DNA of 64,000 nucleotides, taken from contig MNCI01033650.1 in assembly GCA_015680685.1 (NCBI GenBank), forward strand, positions 252,725 through 316,724. Direction: 5' to 3'. The notes under the pieces are model-generated. The model saw only the letters and a list, made by a program, of their open reading frames with translations. It ran no database searches and had not been told where the DNA came from. A program made the position numbers and the translations under genes. This DNA comes from Gnetum montanum (Eukaryota; Streptophyta; Gnetopsida; Gnetales; Gnetaceae). The stretch's first letter is position 1. Each line of letters opens with the position of its first letter. Below, one piece after another: positions 33,726 to 46,109 of this stretch.

Positions 33726-34549
33726 TGAGGTACCCCTACACTCAACCATATGAATCACAAGCGTTCACACATAATCCAGTCGAATTCCATGGATGGGACT
33801 AGTTGTGGTATCTAGATCATTATGCTCTGATCGTAGTTCACTGTCTTTCCACTTGGACTAGTGGTAGCTTTGTCACATATGGTTTAGTCCAAAGTGAGGC
33901 ATATGATGTTGTCTACTTCTATGCTACTCCTAATGATGATAAAGAGATGAATTAATTAAGCTACTAAATAATGGAGAGTAAAATCTAAACTAGCTTATGT
34001 GTGATGAGTATTCGCTCTTAATCATCCATACACACCTTGGACTTCATGAGGCTACTTTTGGGATTTCCAAGCGTATGTCACTGGGTGTGCCAAATGATAC
34101 ACTACTAGATTACCAAGTACTTACACTTAAGCACTCGTGACTAAGGCATATGCATTCTGCTTAATGATAGAAATAGTAAATAGCAATAAATAGAAATGTT
34201 AACTAAAAGAAATAGTAAGTGATTAACAAATTAAAGGTAATAATAATCTAAGTGGATGTTGCAATGATGGGAGTAATCTTAATCTTTATTTCTAGTCATG
34301 TAATGTGTCTAAGTACATCACACTTGAACAAAGGTGTTGTACGATTACAAACATCACACTGCAGGCATGCATTCGAAAAATAAGAGGACTATGAAGAAAC
34401 TAACTAAAAACTGAAACTAAAACTCTTTCTTCTATATCTCAATTGTGCACCCAAGTGCTATATTTATAGGCTAGCATGGAGGAGATGATATCGGATATTT
34501 GACATCGATTCTTGGGCTTTGATATCAGGGTCGATAGATTCATGGCTCA
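33726..34549 (-). repeat. E2 3' LTR
   Basis: Matches 42079-42857 throughout (for example aattccatggatgg and atggagagtaaaatctaaac). On the minus strand it starts TGAGCCATGAATC; a TATA box gcctataaata lies near 34470 on that strand. A purine-rich stretch (gtaagggtatga on the minus strand) abuts its start as a likely polypurine tract. Confidence 0.85.
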
Positions 34550-34749
34550 TCATACCCTTACGATTGAATGAAAACTCATCTTCAAGTCAAACAAAATCAA
34601 GAACAAGTTCTTTACAAAATATTAGGAAGGTATGTGATTATTGACTAACTTAAACAACAAATAAAATAACTAACTCTTACATGTCGTAGTGGTGATTCAA
34701 AAAAAATGTAGACACAATATTACAAAATAAAAATTGAAAAACTCATGTA

Positions 34750-37468
34750 GCACATAGAGGTGGTGGCTCCTCCATTGGATGCTTCCCTTTGTCACCAGGC
34801 TTGTGAAATTTGTAACGATCAAATAATGCTTGTAACATTTCTTCTTCTGTTAATCGTCGTGTACTATCTAGGCTACTGAGTTGATGTGTGTTGGTGTCAG
34901 TACGTCCCAAGGACATGGTAGCAGTAGAAACATTTGATTAACCTTCACGTCTTAGGTCACAAACTGCCATTGTTCCTCCTCAAAGGTCCTAGCTTTTTCT
35001 CTCAATTCGTGATAATTTTTCAATCTCCTGGCTAGGTCTGAGGCAACATCCCTCTATCCATGGTAACTAGCTTTAATCATCTCCAATTCCAAGTTTGCCG
35101 CATGCAGCTTCTGCAAAGTGTCCTTCTGATCTGCAAACTCTTTTTCATATAATGCATAGGTGCTCGCTACTTGCTTCTCTAGCTCACTACAAGGCCTACA
35201 TGTTGTTAACATGGTGAGGTTAGCATATCTGAGGTTAGCTAATGCCATGTATTCTTTCAAATCTTCAATCTATAGGTCTTTATTCTTTACTTCCACCTGG
35301 TGGACCAAGGCACAGTTATCCAAAATTGGCAACCACTCAGGATTTTGTGCTGACAAGGATCTAATGTGGGCTTTAACCATTTGGATCTCTTTCTTATTTA
35401 TTTTCTTATACATGCCTACCTAGTTGTAGAAGTGTTTCTTTAATTTTCATGCTTCTTGGCCTCATTCTACCATGAGTTGATTTCTATTGCTGATTTTTGT
35501 CGAATAGCATGGACCTCCTCCATTGAGAGGGTTCTATTTTCTTTGGCCAATCTATTGATGTCCTGGTTGACCCTCACTAGTTGTTCTCTTGACTAGTGGA
35601 CACTCTCCTCAAGAATGTTCTTATGTTTTTCAATTGTAATCAACCTTGAATTTTTAGCAGCAAGTTGTTTGTTTTCTTCCTAAGTGGCAGACAATGCCTT
35701 TTTGTGAACGTGGGATTGTGCATCAATAGTAGAGACATTCTAGACCACCTTCTCTTTTTCTTACTTAGCAGCTTTATTTGCTTCAATCAACTTGTCTAAC
35801 TGCTCTATCTTGAATTGTTCTAGCTAGTTAGGTGCAACAAAATGGGCAGAATCCCATTGTTCGGCTCTCAGGGTGGCTAGCTCTTGTTGTAATCTTTGCA
35901 CTTATGATTTTTCATGTTCTGCCTTAACTTCAACTATGATCAACTTTTCTTTAGTGGCAATGAGATTTAACTATGTTGGAGTGACATCATTAGGGATTTC
36001 AAACAAAGTAGTCATCACTTGCCGTGTCTACAGTAGTTGATCCAATACATCCTCATGCACCGTAGGAGTCATCAAAGTCCTAGCCAACATTTGTGCATCT
36101 CTAGCCCTAGTCAGATCTATTGGGGGCACAATAGGTATGTTGAATGATTCTTTTATATGATCAATTATTACCTATGCTTTGCTTGCTACATCCTAATATT
36201 GCATTACCATAACTATGGCACCTTCTCTGGTTTCAAGCATCACTTGACATTTTTAGAGATTTGCCTAGACCACTGGGATTTTCTTCCTGATTATAATGCG
36301 ATATCTCCCCTTATTGGATCAGCTAAAATAGTGGGTTATATGTCATCATTAATTACTCTGAAGAGATTGGACTCATATATGCTTCCCCAACTTATAGCTT
36401 CTGCGATTTTCTATCAATGGCTCATTGAGGGCCTATAATCTTATGATGGTGGTGGTGGTGGGGCTTGTGTTTCCGAGTGTTGTTCAGGCTCACGTTGTAC
36501 TTCTACTTTTGGCTCTACTTCCTTCTCCAATTCTTTCTCTTCACCAAGATCTTTTCTTGGTGTAGTAGGTTTGAGGAGTTTGGTGAAGGAGGCATTTTGA
36601 GCCTTCCTGGGGATATCATTCATATATCCCAAGATTCCAACACATTTGCATAACTTTATAATTTTGTAAGGGAATGGGAGTGTTGGTTTTCCTACCTTTT
36701 TCTCCTTGAATCACCTTTGAATTTTAGTGAAGTAGAATTGGAGAAGATTGACCACATATTTATCCATTAAGATAGCACTTCCCTTGGCCGCATATGTCGA
36801 GATTTGGTTGAGCCCTTTGGTGGGAAATAGATGGCATATGCTGATCTTGAAATATGTCCTCTCCTCTAGAGTCAGTTCATTATGTGTTTTGTCTTCTTTG
36901 TTGTATGCTCGTTTTAGCCATAGTTTTCTAGTGTCAGGGTCAGATCTAGTGGATAGATGGGCTACCTTAGCCCCTTCATTTGGCAATTTAAGAGCTTTTG
37001 CAATTACCTTGATTGAGAAAGAGACATTAACTCCATAGATGTTTATAGTGGTGCCTTCATCTTTGTTGTGCTAGAATTGGTGGATCTTAGTAAGGTACCA
37101 ATTGCCATTGTTCGAAAGAATGGACCACAAGGGTGATGCTTGGAGTTGCGTCTGAACTGCTTCTAGAGCAAAATCCATAAATGGATCAAAATTCATTTCC
37201 ACAATGACCAAGGTCAACATGGACTTTTCTTGAATAGCCATGGGGTAATCAGGGGGCAACGTGAGACATTGTTCCTACATGGGAGTTGTGGTTATGTGGC
37301 CTCTCCTTGTACCGTTTGTCCAATTGTGGGGGACTCTTGATGGATGCTGAAAGATTGGACTTCCTGCTCTTCATGTTCTACCAGCTCACCCTGGTGGCCA
37401 TGACCACCTCATGGATGCTTAGTTGCTCTCTACAAAGGTTCTCCTTGTGCACCTTGTTTTGGGGCCAT
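34750..37468 (-). pseudogene. E2 extra ORF: Transposase_32/PMD-like region plus coiled coil
   Basis: ATG at 37468 (MAPKQGAQGEPL) directly follows cttgattgtag, a good splice-acceptor context. About 36990-36600 encodes TRKLWLKRAYNKEDKTHN, TYFKISICHLFPTKGLNQIS, MDKYVVNLLQFYFTKI and, after one stop, LPFPYKIIKLCKCVGILGYM. This is the arrangement of the plant Transposase_32-type domain (an internal helical block, then LPFPxLIxxLCxxxGV). After a Glu/Pro linker (EEKELEKEVEPKVEVQ, PPPPP) comes a long charged coiled coil. The C-terminus has CPWDVLTPTHINSVA (about 34920), matching E1. It is not an envelope: no signal peptide or membrane helix is visible. Confidence 0.68.
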
Positions 37469-37499
37469 CTACAATCAAGAAAAGATTAGGTGTTACTAA

Positions 37500-38095
37500 G
37501 GTATCAATGGTTACCATTAACAGATGTATACCATACTCCTAACCTTAATTCATTAAGTTAGTTTATATGATTGCAAAGTTAGAAATTTTTTTAGGAAAAA
37601 TCCCCAAAAAGTATTTATCATCTTTTATGACCCCTCGCAATTGGTTTCTTTTCCTTATCTGTGGCTTATAATGATGGTTATGGTTTCTTGGGTGGAAAAA
37701 TTAAGGTTTCTAGCATTAATACGATTGATTATTCATGATAACGCCTAAAGTTTTTAACACTCTTACCCTTATAATACCCTCGAGGAAATAGCAAATTATC
37801 AAAAATTGGAACAAGTTTTCCATGCAAGCATCCTCCCACGACTAACTTGAACACTCCGGGTTCAAATAGGTTCAAACGACACAGAAATCAGAGTGGTAGA
37901 GAGCCAAATATCGCAAGTGGAAAGTGGGTGCATAGAGCTCTTAGTCAAGAGAGAAAATTTGAACAAGTCCCCTAGTGCAAATGATGAGAATGAACTTTGG
38001 GCACTGCGAGGGTCATATATATAGGTTTTGTGTGACTCGATATTGGGTATTCGACATCGTGTCTGACCCGATATTAGGGTCCATGAATTTGTAGT
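37500..38095 (-). repeat. LTR-like block directly upstream of the E2 extra ORF
   Basis: The plus-strand text 'gatattgggtattcgacat' (about 38040) resembles the outer ends of the E2 LTRs (about 34490 and 42815). A TATA-like cctatatatatgac lies on the minus strand near 38030. The rest is not similar to the E2 LTRs. It may be an LTR of a related family or an internal promoter. Confidence 0.4.
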
Positions 38096-38640
38096 AAGTC
38101 AGGCAACTAAGTATGGAAAACAAAGCTTTGGGATTAGTTGGAAGGTTTGAAGGTAGATCCCTTATTTTGGGTAAGTAGGAAATCGGATGGAGGCACTGGA
38201 AGTGGTTGAAGGTGGAGACATTGATGTGAAAAGCACTAGAATGAGCAAGAAAAAGGGTATTGACATTGAGGTTGTGGACGAATCAAGTTATATGAGAAAC
38301 TTTGGGATTGGTTGGAAGGTGAAGAATAATGTGGTTGTGTTAAACAAGTACAAGTCACAAAAGGTACATAAGTGGGTCCTTCCCAAAGCATGCTCTAGCC
38401 TATGATGCCCTTGTATAACCACATCTAAAAATGTCCATAGGTACTAAAGGGGTTGAATGTAATGCATACCTATGCAACAAAACACACATGTTAAAACCAC
38501 CAATTTGAGATAATAATTCTATGTTACATAAAACCACAAGCTATGATCACCCAGACAACGAGATGAGATGGACTGTAGAAAGGATTACAGAAATTGGGAC
38601 ATGAGGTGTCTTACCATGGACACAATGAAACCCTGTGTAT
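38096..38640. other. Unassigned sequence inside E2
   Basis: It includes an open plus-strand frame at 38187-38405 (MEALEVVEGGDID...) with no recognisable domain. A motif 'tttgggattRgttggaagg' occurs at about 38127 and 38301. Nothing further can be supported. Confidence 0.4.
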
Positions 38641-39388
38641 TATTAATGGTTAAATAATCATGAATCCTTCTTTCCAAGATTCAAACCAAGTTCACACCAC
38701 ATTGCAATGACATCGCATCATTTCATCACATTGGTGGACAACCATAAGACTATCATAGTTGCAAGAAGTAACATCACTTGGTGTTTTGTCCAAGGGAGGA
38801 GCTTTATTATGTCACACATTTTTTTGAGTTCTAAGAAGCTACCAACCTTTAGAAATGGATACATGTCTTTCCAGTGGGATTTGTAGAAGTTTATTCAATG
38901 TCGTTTTAAGTTACTCTTACTTCCTTTTTTTGTTAGATCTACAAGGATATGATTACAACCTTAGCAACATGATAGAACGTACATAAGTGGCCAAAGAGAG
39001 TTCACAAATCCCCTTGATGTCACACCCTTCACATTTTGCCTTGGTTTTGTAATCTTCTGTCCAGACATAATGATTATAAATTTATTATTAGGTTGGATGA
39101 TGGAAAAGATTATCATTATAACCAGGGCAGGAACCTCTTATTAACGGAATGGGTGGATGGATGTCATGGTCTCAATGTCCAAAGTCCCGTATGACTTGAC
39201 AACATAGAGAAAACCTCACCTCAATCGGAAACATGATTGTTTTATTCACAAGCAAGATTACACAACAAGGAAAGTGAAAACAACAAATAGAAAAAATTCA
39301 AAGAAATAGGAAGAATTATTTCAAGAAATAGGAAAATGACAACAAATTGTAAAACAAAAAGATGAAAAACACTTAACAATCCTGAAGA
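38640..39388 (-). other. E2 post-integrase-type spacer joined to gag
   Basis: Aligns with plus-strand 62800-63620 (E5) and with the spacers after integrase in E1 (32330-32900) and E3 (58000-58500). In E2 and E5 it follows the gag tail directly, which marks the missing pol. Confidence 0.6.
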
Positions 39389-41300
39389 TTAGAATGGGGG
39401 GTAACCTCCATGACTAAATATTTGGCTGTGACAAGAATTAATAAGTGGATAGATAGGATCCATGCATGTATGAAACATTGGTAACCATTCATGCCCTAGC
39501 CATTGGGTGTCTGTTGGTGGTATGGTGGCTGGGTAGAAAAATTGTTGATCACACACTTTATTATTACATGTATGGTGGGTTAGGATATGAGGTGTGTTAG
39601 CATTATGGATGTATAGCCCACGATTGCTCCCTTGATCATGATATGGTATGCATGGATTTGTTGGTCTCCCCACACTATTAGATTCATTATTTGGACTTGG
39701 GACTAGAGTAATGATGGATAGTGATCCTTGTGTATGATCAGAGGATGTCGATTGTGAAAAGGAAGGTGATGCACTATATTGGCATTGTGTTGGTTCAGAT
39801 GATGTGGTAGATCCATGAGTCTTTTGCTTCAGCTTATGGCCTTTCCTCCAAAAGGGATGTTCCCTACATTATGGTTGAGATCCACTGGTGTTAGCATGTT
39901 TATGCCATTTGTAGGATAAGTGGAATTTGTTTGTTAGTATTGTGATGTTGAACCTTCCTGTGTTGCTAGTGGTCGCATATAATAAGGTGAAGTATGACAA
40001 TATTGAGGGTAGGATGGATGGTAAGAGGCACGAGGTGGTGATCCTTTAGGGGATGTCATGGGTTGATGGTACTTGGGAGAGTGGTAGTGACAAATTGAAG
40101 TAGAGGATGTAGAACTTGTTAGAGAAATAGGGTGTTGAACATAATATTCATGTGGTTTGGACAGATAGAAAGGATAGGGCTGATTTAGTGGTGGCCTCCC
40201 CCACAACTATGGTTGTTGCCACTGTGGTTGATGATAGTGTTGAGGCTAGTAATAAGTTCCCCCAGGATGGTATGATCGATTGTGGGATTGTTTATAATTA
40301 CCTTGTGGGAGAGGAAATCTCTCAGGAATGTGCTTTTGCACAAACTTTGGATTTAAGGCACTTGCCCAATACTCTTGTAGATGCAAAAATACTAGGTAAT
40401 GGACCTTTGGATGGTCATATATGCAGATGTCGCATCCATTATCTTCATCTGTGGTTAAGTCTATAGCCTCACTTTCTTTAGCCATTTTCCCATTTGCTGA
40501 AAAGTGTTCTTAGTTGTTTCTTGGTTTTGTATCCTTTGTTTATTGTGATTTCCTAGCTTATTTTGCATGATCCTCTCCTCGACCATCTCAATGAGAGTTG
40601 TAATGTTTTCATATATCCATTTGGACATGCTATTAAACTTTGCTTCAAGTTCATCAATAGACTTCTATATTGGCAAGGTTTGTTAATGGATCACCTTATC
40701 AAGAGCTACCTCTTTCTTCGTACCATAGATATGGACATCCTTCTATTGAAGAGTTGGGTCTTATTGATAGTTCTTGACATTCTCCCATTTACATATCTCT
40801 CCTTCTTCTTTTGCCACATGCTCAATTAGCTCTAAGATCTAATGGGCTTGAAGCTTGTATAATTTCCTTGCAGCATACATCCTAAGGGTCTCCCTTATTT
40901 CATTACGAACTCCATCTATGATGTGGAAAAGTTGCCTCTCCTTGAAGAAACCATGGCTAGGGCATCTATTTAGTAAGGCATAATATATATCTAAGGCCAT
41001 GCCCAAGGGTTCATGTTGTTCTTACTTCCACTCTTGGATCTGTCTCCTTAGGTTGAACACCCTTGCATAGGTTTGGTATTTCTCATTGAAAAGTTTTAGC
41101 ATTATGGACCATTGTCAAATTGAATTCAATCTCAATGATCTATACCACACTTTAGCTTTATTAATTAGTGGTCTAGGAAAGAGTTTAAGATTTTTCCATC
41201 CACTTTCAATGTTGTAGAAAACACAGGCATCATGGAAGGCTTGTAAATGATGTTGTGGATTTGAATCATAGCCTCTTGCAAATTTAGGAATATTTTCCAT
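39389..41300 (-). pseudogene. E2 gag
   Basis: Begins with the gag core (41300-41115): MENIPKFARGYDSNP, HHLQAFHDACVFYNIES, NLKLFPRPLINKAKVWYRSL, homologous to E1 gag. Later come EAIDLTTDEDNGCDICIY (about 40470) and PERFPLPQGNYKQSHN, matching E1's DDDSECDIY and Pro-rich stretch. A long Pro/His/Tyr-rich tail follows (40206-39934 and 39673-39389), ending FSHGGYPPF and a stop. Less interrupted than E1 gag. A single N at 41339 lies near its start. Confidence 0.78.
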
Positions 41301-41383
41301 ATTAATTCTAGGTAGATGAATCTTTTTTCAATGCCTATNTTCCATATTAATTCTAGGTAGATGAATCTTTTTTCAATGCCTAT
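41295..41383. repeat. 44-bp exact duplication on both sides of an N (assembly join)
   Basis: Bases 41295-41338 and 41340-41383 are identical, separated by the single N at 41339. This is the pattern left when an assembler joins two overlapping contig ends without merging them. Confidence 0.9.
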
Positions 41384-42050
41384 GAGATATCTTAATGGCC
41401 TTTGTGATATGCATTAGGCTCTTATTTGTCAATAAGGGGTTCATTGTCATCGAATAGGTTGTGAGGAAAATTTCTATCTCTATTTGTGTAATTGTGATGA
41501 TGTTGTCTATGTTCATGGCGATGTCTTTGACTTTTCCCATGGGTTTGATTTCAATTTTTAGTTTGATCCTTTAGTGAAGCCTTATCTCCATACCTATGTT
41601 CATCTTCGTCAAAACTAGATGTTGAAGGGGAAGAAGAAGATGAGGAATTGAAAGGTTTGTCGTGGTTGCTATAGTGTTCTTCAAATTCATTTGATTGATT
41701 ATTTCTAGGTTTTGATGAGGTCTTAGGCCTTAAGGCCTCCCTTAGTTCAGGACTTACGTCATCTCCTCCAAGATTATCTTTCTTAGATGAATGTAGTCTT
41801 TGAGTGTTGTTAAGGTGGTCATGAACATAAGAAACCCTTGCATAAAGCTGGTCACTCCAATTTTCTTCATCATATATCTCATTATTTCTCTAATGAATGC
41901 ATTTATTATACAGTGCATTGTCACTTCCTTGTGAGAGAGACATTGTTGTTGGTTTATGATGTGTGTGAGTTAATGTTTTCCAAAAGATATATCATTAATA
42001 CCTTTACAGTGATCATGTACAATATAACTAATTTAGATAACTAGCATTAT

Positions 42051-42068
42051 CCCTGGCAACGATGCCAA
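42051..42068 (-). promoter_or_regulatory. E2 primer-binding site
   Basis: The minus strand reads TTGGCATCGTTGCCAGGG, close to the tRNA-Asp-type site, about 10 bases from the 5' LTR. It proves the minus orientation of E2. Confidence 0.8.
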
Positions 42069-42078
42069 TGATGACCAG

Positions 42079-42857
42079 TGAGGTATCCTATGCTCAACCA
42101 TACAAATCACAAGTGTTCATGCATGATCTGGTCGAATTCCATGGATGGAACTAGTTGTGGTATCTAAATCATTATGCTCTGATTGTAGTTTGTTGTCTTC
42201 GCACTTGGACTAGTTGTAGCTTTGTCACATATGGTTTAGTCTAAAATGAGGCATATGATGTTGTCTAATTCTATGCTACTCCTAATGATGACAAAGAGAT
42301 GAATTAATTAAGTTACTGAAAAATGGAGAGTAAAATCTAAACTAGCCTATGTGTGATGAGTATTCGCTCTTAATCATTTGTACACTGTTGGATTACCAAG
42401 TACTTATACTTAAGCGCTCGTGACTAAGTTGTATGCATTTCGCTTAATGATAGATATAGTAAATAGCAATAAATGGAAATCTTAACTAAAGGAAATAGTA
42501 AATAATTAACAAGTAAAAGCAATAATAATCTAAGTGGATGTTGTAATGATGGGAGTAATCTTGATCTTTATTTCCAATCATGTAACGTGTCCAAGTATGT
42601 CACACTCAAAAAAAGGTGTCGTATGATTACAAACATCACACTATGAGCATGCATTGAAAAAATAAGATGACTAAAAAACAATCTACGAAGAAACTAACTA
42701 AAAACTAAAACTAAAACTATTTCTTCTATATTTGAACTGTGAACTCAAGTGCTATGTTTATAGGCTAGCATGAAGGAGACAATATCAGATATTTGACATC
42801 ACTTCTTGGGCTTTGATATTGGGTATTTGATATTGGGTCCAACAGATTCATGACTCA
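42079..42857 (-). repeat. E2 5' LTR
   Basis: Partner of 33726-34549; slightly shorter through internal deletions. TATA box on the minus strand near 42765 (gcctataaacat). Confidence 0.85.
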
Positions 42858-43288
42858 TTAATACTATAAATAGAGCACAACACTTGACAATTTTTTTACC
42901 ATTTTGCTTCAAACAAGAGGGGAGCCTTTGCAATTTTTTAAAGCCCATATCTTTCACACTACTTATCCAATTTTAGTCATTTTTAGTCCTTTAGCTACTA
43001 GAGGTACACTCTTCATTGTGGGGGCCACAAACCCTAGGTGTTTGACAAAAAAATTTTCTGACTCCGCTGTGGGCTCAATGAAAAATAATAATAATAATAA
43101 ATCATTAACATATGGAAGTTAAACCCTTTTAATAAACTTCAGTAAGCTAAAATTAATTAAAATAATAATAAAAGATCAATTTGCCATAACCACAACTTAG
43201 CCAAGTGTAACTATCGCAAAAAAGGTAAGGTACTTTATGTTATAAGTTACAAATTATATGCTAATCCTTGATCGTGTTGTGGTCACAT
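42858..43288 (+). other. E1 spacer between nested E2 and the extra ORF
   Basis: AT-rich, with an ATT/AAT microsatellite near 43085. No coding signal. It is the continuation of the E1 spacer interrupted at 33725. Confidence 0.5.
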
Positions 43289-46109
43289 ATGGCACCAAGA
43301 CCAAAGCATGGGCTAGAGGCAAGACCATCCTAACCTAGGGATAAGTGGCCTAGAATTGGAAGGGGCCAATAAGAATAACCCCAAGAGTAGGAAGCTAAAA
43401 CTCATGCCATAGAACCTCTTCGTGAGGATCCCAAAGTGGAGTTTGTTCATTAGATTCCATAAGAAGCGGAAACAAAGCAGTCTCATTAAGATAAGGCATC
43501 AGATCTTGTGCCAAGACTTGAAGTTATCTTAACTTGTGCCTACATTAATCAAATCAAGCCTAGGAATGTTCAATGTTTGGCTCTCTAAGAACTAAACTTT
43601 GGGATGTTCCTAGAGTTCACTTTAGAAGAATTCAGAGCTCAACTATAGACCTCTTTCATGTGGCCAATCATCGCTTCTAGTGGGGACTGGTACATGGGAG
43701 AGACCTACCTCTTCTGGAACAACTGGTAGCTAGGTGCCATGGTTAGAATCAAGGACATTCACATGTCTTACTCGATGGAAGTAATCATGTAGAATCTCAG
43801 CTTGCCTTATACTGGAACTAGCTTGGCAGAGATCTCAACTCAAGAAAACCCTAAGGTAATGAAGGAGTGAACCCAATGATGTTATGGAGTGGACCATAAG
43901 GAGTATGATGTACTCATTGTGGGAAAACATGTGTATTTTAAGATAGTGTCCCATCACCTCAATCCAACAATGAGGCCAAGTAAGATGACTACCTTTTTTG
44001 CCCATGCTTGTGCTACTATAAGCAAAAAATTTCCCATCAACTTTCTATAGTTGATCTATCTAGAGATAAAGAAGTGGTTCAAAGAGAATAAACATGGGGA
44101 AAAGACCCCCACCCTTTTCCTACCTCATCAAAAAATTATGTAAAAGGGCAAGAGTAGTTTGCTACGTTAACAATGCAATTAGGCATGCTCCTTCTACCAC
44201 TTGGGTAGAAATGATGAAGGACAATACCCTTGCCACAACTAAGGAAAAGGAGCAGCCACCACCACTACCCACTCAAGAGCAATCAATGTCAGAGATGCAT
44301 GATACCACAGAATGCATGCAAAATCTATAAGAGAAGCTCTTGTAGTAGTAGCAAATAGGATTGAGTGGGGAGCCCATCTACCAATCAGCCCTTAGCCATT
44401 TGAACAAGGTAGCTTGTACCATAAGCTGGTTAGAAGACATAGCACCTATGTTTTTTGCCCAAAGAATGTAAGTGCCCACATGCTCAAATCTTAGTGCCTA
44501 AGAGGTAATGGTATCCATTCCTAGACAGTAGCAGTTCCAAGAAATTTCTAAGAATGCTACTACCTTCTTAGAGTGCTTGGAGGAGGACGATGGGATCACT
44601 GTCTTGATGATGTAGCACCAAGGGCAAGACATGGTAGTGGAGGTGGTGATAGACCATGTGGGTGAAGCCCTTAATGTTCCTATAGTGTTTGTACCCAACA
44701 TTGTTGCACTTAGAGATGTGTAGATGTCTACAAGAATAGCTAGTGGGAGGTCTTGCATGGCCTAGCATGAGGATTTGTTGGAATGATTAGTGGGAGCCTA
44801 ACCATTGATTTTGGAGGTCTTTGACCTTCTAGAATATATTTCTACTACCTAGTTGGCACTATTTAAAGCAAGGGGCAAGTGCATAATTACAAAGGCACAA
44901 CTTGAAATAGCTAGGGCTAAGAATTAATGCCTGGCTATGGAAGTTGCTGATCTAAGAGCCCATATTGTTGATGCCTCTACACGTAGTTAAGTAATAGCCA
45001 AGGACGAAGCTTATCAGCAACTTCAGTCCAGATTTCAAGAGGTTGAGTATGAGAAAGAGTCAGTGATCTTTGTCAAGTCCTTGGCCAAGACAAAAACCTA
45101 TCACATCAACAAGGACTTGAAAGAGGTATGCTAGGAGAATGCTAGTTTAACCAAAGAAAATCAACACCTACATGTTGTTGAGCTCTAGAAAGAATAGATA
45201 GTTAATTATATGCAACAATAGCTAGAGTAGCTTGACAAGGTGTCCATGGATTTAAGGAGGTTGGTAGTAGAAAATTGTAATCTCTCCATAGAGGAAGTTC
45301 ATGGCCTTCGCCAAAAATCTACAATTGAAATAGCCACCTAGAAGAGCAAGGCCCTCAAATTCAAAAGGGTCAAAAACCATTATAGAGACAAGGTTGGTTT
45401 GCAAAAAGAAATTAATAAATGAGAAATTAAACTGGCAAAGGAAAAGGTAAACGAGGACCTCCAGTAGCTTTGGAAAGGAGGTGATGTATGGTAGCCCATC
45501 TTTGATGGACTGAACACATACAACAAGGTAGAAGCTCATCTAAAGCAGCTACAAATTGAGGAGATGATTGAGTATATGAAGCTCACCAATCTTCATTACT
45601 CAAACTTGGAAATGCTAACAATAGGAAGTCCCCAATCAAATTTGGAGAAGCAAATGGTCAGCTTGTACTTATTGTATGAGGATGAGTTCAAGACACACAA
45701 AGAAACCAAGTAGAAGCTTAAGGTGGAAAATGTGGAACTTGATGTTCTCAAGCAACACTCCACTAATAAGTAGTCCATATCTGAGAATTGAGCTAGGAGA
45801 ATGAGTGACTACTAGGAGCTATAAAATGTAGTAAAGGCATTTGATGTTGAATGTAAGATTTTCACTGCCTGTTTCATCAATGTGAAGGAGCTATTCTTGG
45901 AAATGTCCTATCCTTGGGATGTTCCCACATTAGCCCACATTTGTGATGTAGCATGGACCGTGAGTGATCCTAGGAGTAAGGAGGAGAAGATGAAGGCATT
46001 GTTGGACACCTTCTATCTTTCACTAAAGGTTGCAACTATCGTAGGCCAACAACAACTGCCTCAACCACTACGTGTGCCTGGAGTAGGAGAAGGTCCTTTG
46101 GAGCCTTAG
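43289..46109 (+). pseudogene. E1 extra ORF: Transposase_32/PMD-like region plus coiled coil
   Basis: Starts MAPRPKHGLEARPS. About 43590-44200 carries LNFGMFLEFTLEEFRAQL, DWYMGETYLFWNNW, VRIKDIHMSYSMEVIM, HLNPTMRPSKMTTFFAHACA, FPINFLQLIYLEIKKW (after one stop) and, one frame over, YLIKKLCKRARVVCYVNN (44118-44172). That is the layout of the plant Transposase_32/PMD-type domain, and it aligns with E2 and E3. A charged coiled coil spans about 44940-45760. The C-terminus is ELFLEMSYPWDVPTLAHICD then VAWTVSDPRSKEEKMKALLD, ending GPLEP and TAG. It lies between integrase and the 3' LTR, where Athila-type elements put an env-like ORF, but no membrane segment is seen. It has many CAG-type stops. Confidence 0.7.

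Larger units (their letters stand above)
33726..42857 (-). mobile_element. E2: pol-less gypsy element nested in E1
   Basis: A minus-strand element. 5' LTR 42079-42857, primer-binding site 42051-42068, gag 41300-39389, post-integrase-like spacer 39389-38640, an LTR-like block 38095-37500, the extra ORF 37468-34750, 3' LTR 33726-34549. No protease, reverse transcriptase, RNase H or integrase is seen; the gag tail runs directly into sequence that lies after integrase in E1. LTR termini are TGAGG...CTCA. No clear 5-bp target duplication was found. It must have depended on an intact relative for movement. Confidence 0.75.

Noticed and set aside
43289-46109. Extra ORF of E1 as a retroviral-type envelope
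   Set aside because: The position fits, but no signal peptide, membrane helix or glycosylation-rich ectodomain is visible; motifs fit a Transposase_32/PMD-like protein with a coiled coil.
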